A stretch of DNA of 64,000 nucleotides from Candidatus Poribacteria bacterium (GTDB lineage: Bacteria > Poribacteria > WGA-4E > WGA-3G), in assembly GCA_958295815.1 (NCBI GenBank), contig OY282374.1, forward strand, positions 1,260,856 through 1,324,855, read 5' to 3'. The translations under genes were made by a program, and so were the position numbers. Below are positions 62,962-64,000 of this stretch, in pieces; the first letter of the stretch is position 1, and each line of letters opens with the position of its first letter. The notes under the pieces were generated by a model that worked only from the letters and a program-made list of their open reading frames with translations, did not search any database and was not told where the DNA came from.

Positions 62962-64000
62962 TCAAGGGAAAAGGGTATACATATTCATATTCAATATTAT
63001 ACCTAACAAACTCCAGAAACTTCCTGCGAGGAACTGACCGAATACAAGACCCAAGAACAGTGGTAACGCTTTGCGATAGGCTCGCACCCCACCCGTAGTA
63101 AAAAGTAACTGCTTGAAGAGCCAACCTAAAAAGATTGAAAACCACATCCAGCCGATAGCCCAGCCATTCCCAACGGCGTAGCCAACAGGATAAAATGGCC
63201 ACCACAGAAATCGGCGTTTCAGAAACGTCAGTACACCCGTAAAGAAGAAACCAAAGGCCATATGTTGGATAGCGGGTATATTTGGTACCCGCGGGGCAAT
63301 AATCCAGCTTTGCAAGCGGTTAAACTCACCAACCCCCCATCGTGCAAATCGGTATTCATAATAGAGTGCCACATGCCCAACAATCGAAATGATTGTCCCC
63401 ACAATTGATGCCACAATTAGGGCAACGACCAATCTATTCTCATGAAAACGGAAGTGTTTGCCGATTTTGAACGCCTCCAACTGATGCGGCATTGGATGGC
63501 ACCGGTAGCCGTACGCTAACCACGACAGTAGAGTTGTGTTTGTTAGGTTTTGTGCCCCTAACGGTCTGCTTCCGCCAAACAGAATCATAATCCTGTCTGG
63601 ATGCATATTGTGTAATTCATGCGTCGGCGGTCCAAGTTCGGCACGCATGCGTGTCATCCCAAGACATAACACTAAGTAGATGCTGAAATAGCCGAGTGCA
63701 ACCCACGGCGACAGCCCCGCGAAATACCAGAACGCCAACACAAATGCCATACTGATCACCAGTCCAAAGACGGCAAGTCGGTATAAACCGTCTTTAGATT
63801 TAAAGGAAAACACACCGCTGAATACCTCAATAATCTGTCGCCGACTTGTGACGAGTGCAAGAACGCCAATGCCGAGCCAAGCACCACCGCGCTGCACCGG
63901 TTGTAAACCGATAGCGGTTGTCCATCCTGTCGCACTGAAAAAGACCCGTTGTGCACCCCAAAACAGATAGAAAAACCAAAACGAGAGTGCCAACTCCAAC
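62962..64000 (-). CDS. DUF6785/DUF6784-like membrane protein, 3' part (5' end outside window)
   Basis: At least 345 residues with many hydrophobic segments. LALSFWFFYLF at the right edge matches VSFSLWFFYLF inside the protein at 48589, so this is a paralogue cut by the window edge; the start lies beyond 64000. The order of helices and a C-terminal ALPLFLGLVFGQFLAGSFWSLLGI also align by eye with the same region of that protein. Membrane transport or an associated function is inferred. Confidence 0.8.
   Translation of the reverse strand, partial: LELALSFWFFYLFWGAQRVFFSATGWTTAIGLQPVQRGGAWLGIGVLALVTSRRQIIEVFSGVFSFKSKDGLYRLAVFGLVISMAFVLAFWYFAGLSPWVALGYFSIYLVLCLGMTRMRAELGPPTHELHNMHPDRIMILFGGSRPLGAQNLTNTTLLSWLAYGYRCHPMPHQLEAFKIGKHFRFHENRLVVALIVASIVGTIISIVGHVALYYEYRFARWGVGEFNRLQSWIIAPRVPNIPAIQHMAFGFFFTGVLTFLKRRFLWWPFYPVGYAVGNGWAIGWMWFSIFLGWLFKQLLFTTGGVRAYRKALPLFLGLVFGQFLAGSFWSLLGIILNMNMYTLFP

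Noticed and set aside
1..64000. CRISPR arrays, rRNA genes, complete IS elements, prophage
   Set aside because: I saw no regularly spaced direct repeats, rRNA-like sequence, transposase or phage structural gene anywhere in the window.

Overview
This window looks like a chromosomal segment of an uncultured, Gram-negative-type heterotroph. The gene set is a division and cell-wall cluster, then LamG and discoidin-type secreted proteins, a TPR + CRTAC1/UnbV pair, a sulfatase next to a DUF6785-type membrane protein, enolase-superfamily and phytanoyl-CoA dioxygenase proteins. It resembles Candidatus Poribacteria most closely; that is inference, because no rRNA is present. G+C is near 50% in most genes, and about 40% in the two lines I counted inside the DUF262 gene at 44.5-46.3 kb.

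Layout. 1-14.6 kb is a nearly continuous plus-strand dcw cluster: murE (3' end only), an alpha/beta hydrolase, murF with a membrane N-terminus, ddl, mraY, murD, ftsW, murG, murC, ftsQ, ftsA, ftsZ. No murB is present, and ddl sits between murF and mraY. 14.7-20.3 kb holds a B12-binding radical SAM protein, a LamG secreted protein, a TPR protein and a CRTAC1-like FG-GAP protein. 20.3-25.7 kb is a tightly packed minus-strand operon: Gfo/Idh/MocA oxidoreductase, an ArsC-like protein with an in-frame UGA read here as selenocysteine, an SDR epimerase, an N4-cytosine-type methyltransferase and an AvaI/BsoBI-type restriction enzyme. A discoidin-like secreted protein lies upstream. 26.0-30.2 kb holds two tandem copies of an internally duplicated nucleotidyltransferase-like protein, each with its own promoter. 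30.3-41.6 kb holds uvrA, hicAB, a UvrD/PcrA helicase, gatC-gatA, a small membrane protein, a CtpA-type protease and mmsA. 41.7-52.7 kb is mostly minus strand: a Spy-like protein, an unidentified 630-aa protein, a DUF262/HNH protein (plus), an IolE-like isomerase (plus), then the run sulfatase - DUF6785 - rhamnonate-dehydratase-like enzyme, and a toxin-like/DUF2283 pair. 52.9-64 kb holds a GHL10-like protein coupled to a lipoprotein amidase, a PhyH dioxygenase, tRNA-Val and tRNA-Asp, serS, bioB, pyrK, a metallophosphoesterase, a STAS protein and the 3' part of a second DUF6785-like gene running off the right edge.

How it fits together. The first block makes lipid-II and the Z-ring. The 54-56 kb amidase and GHL10 pair probably acts on the envelope. 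The sulfatase-transporter-dehydratase group and the IolE and MmsA enzymes suggest use of sulfated or polyol carbohydrates. Defence is represented by the R-M pair, the DUF262/HNH protein, HicAB and the toxin/DUF2283 pair. The most notable items are the UGA-containing ArsC-like gene with a hairpin starting at the UGA, the tandem duplicated nucleotidyltransferases with a degenerate second half, an upstream ORF overlapping the ftsZ start, and a shared C-terminal LTTTWG-IK signature on two otherwise unrelated secreted proteins.
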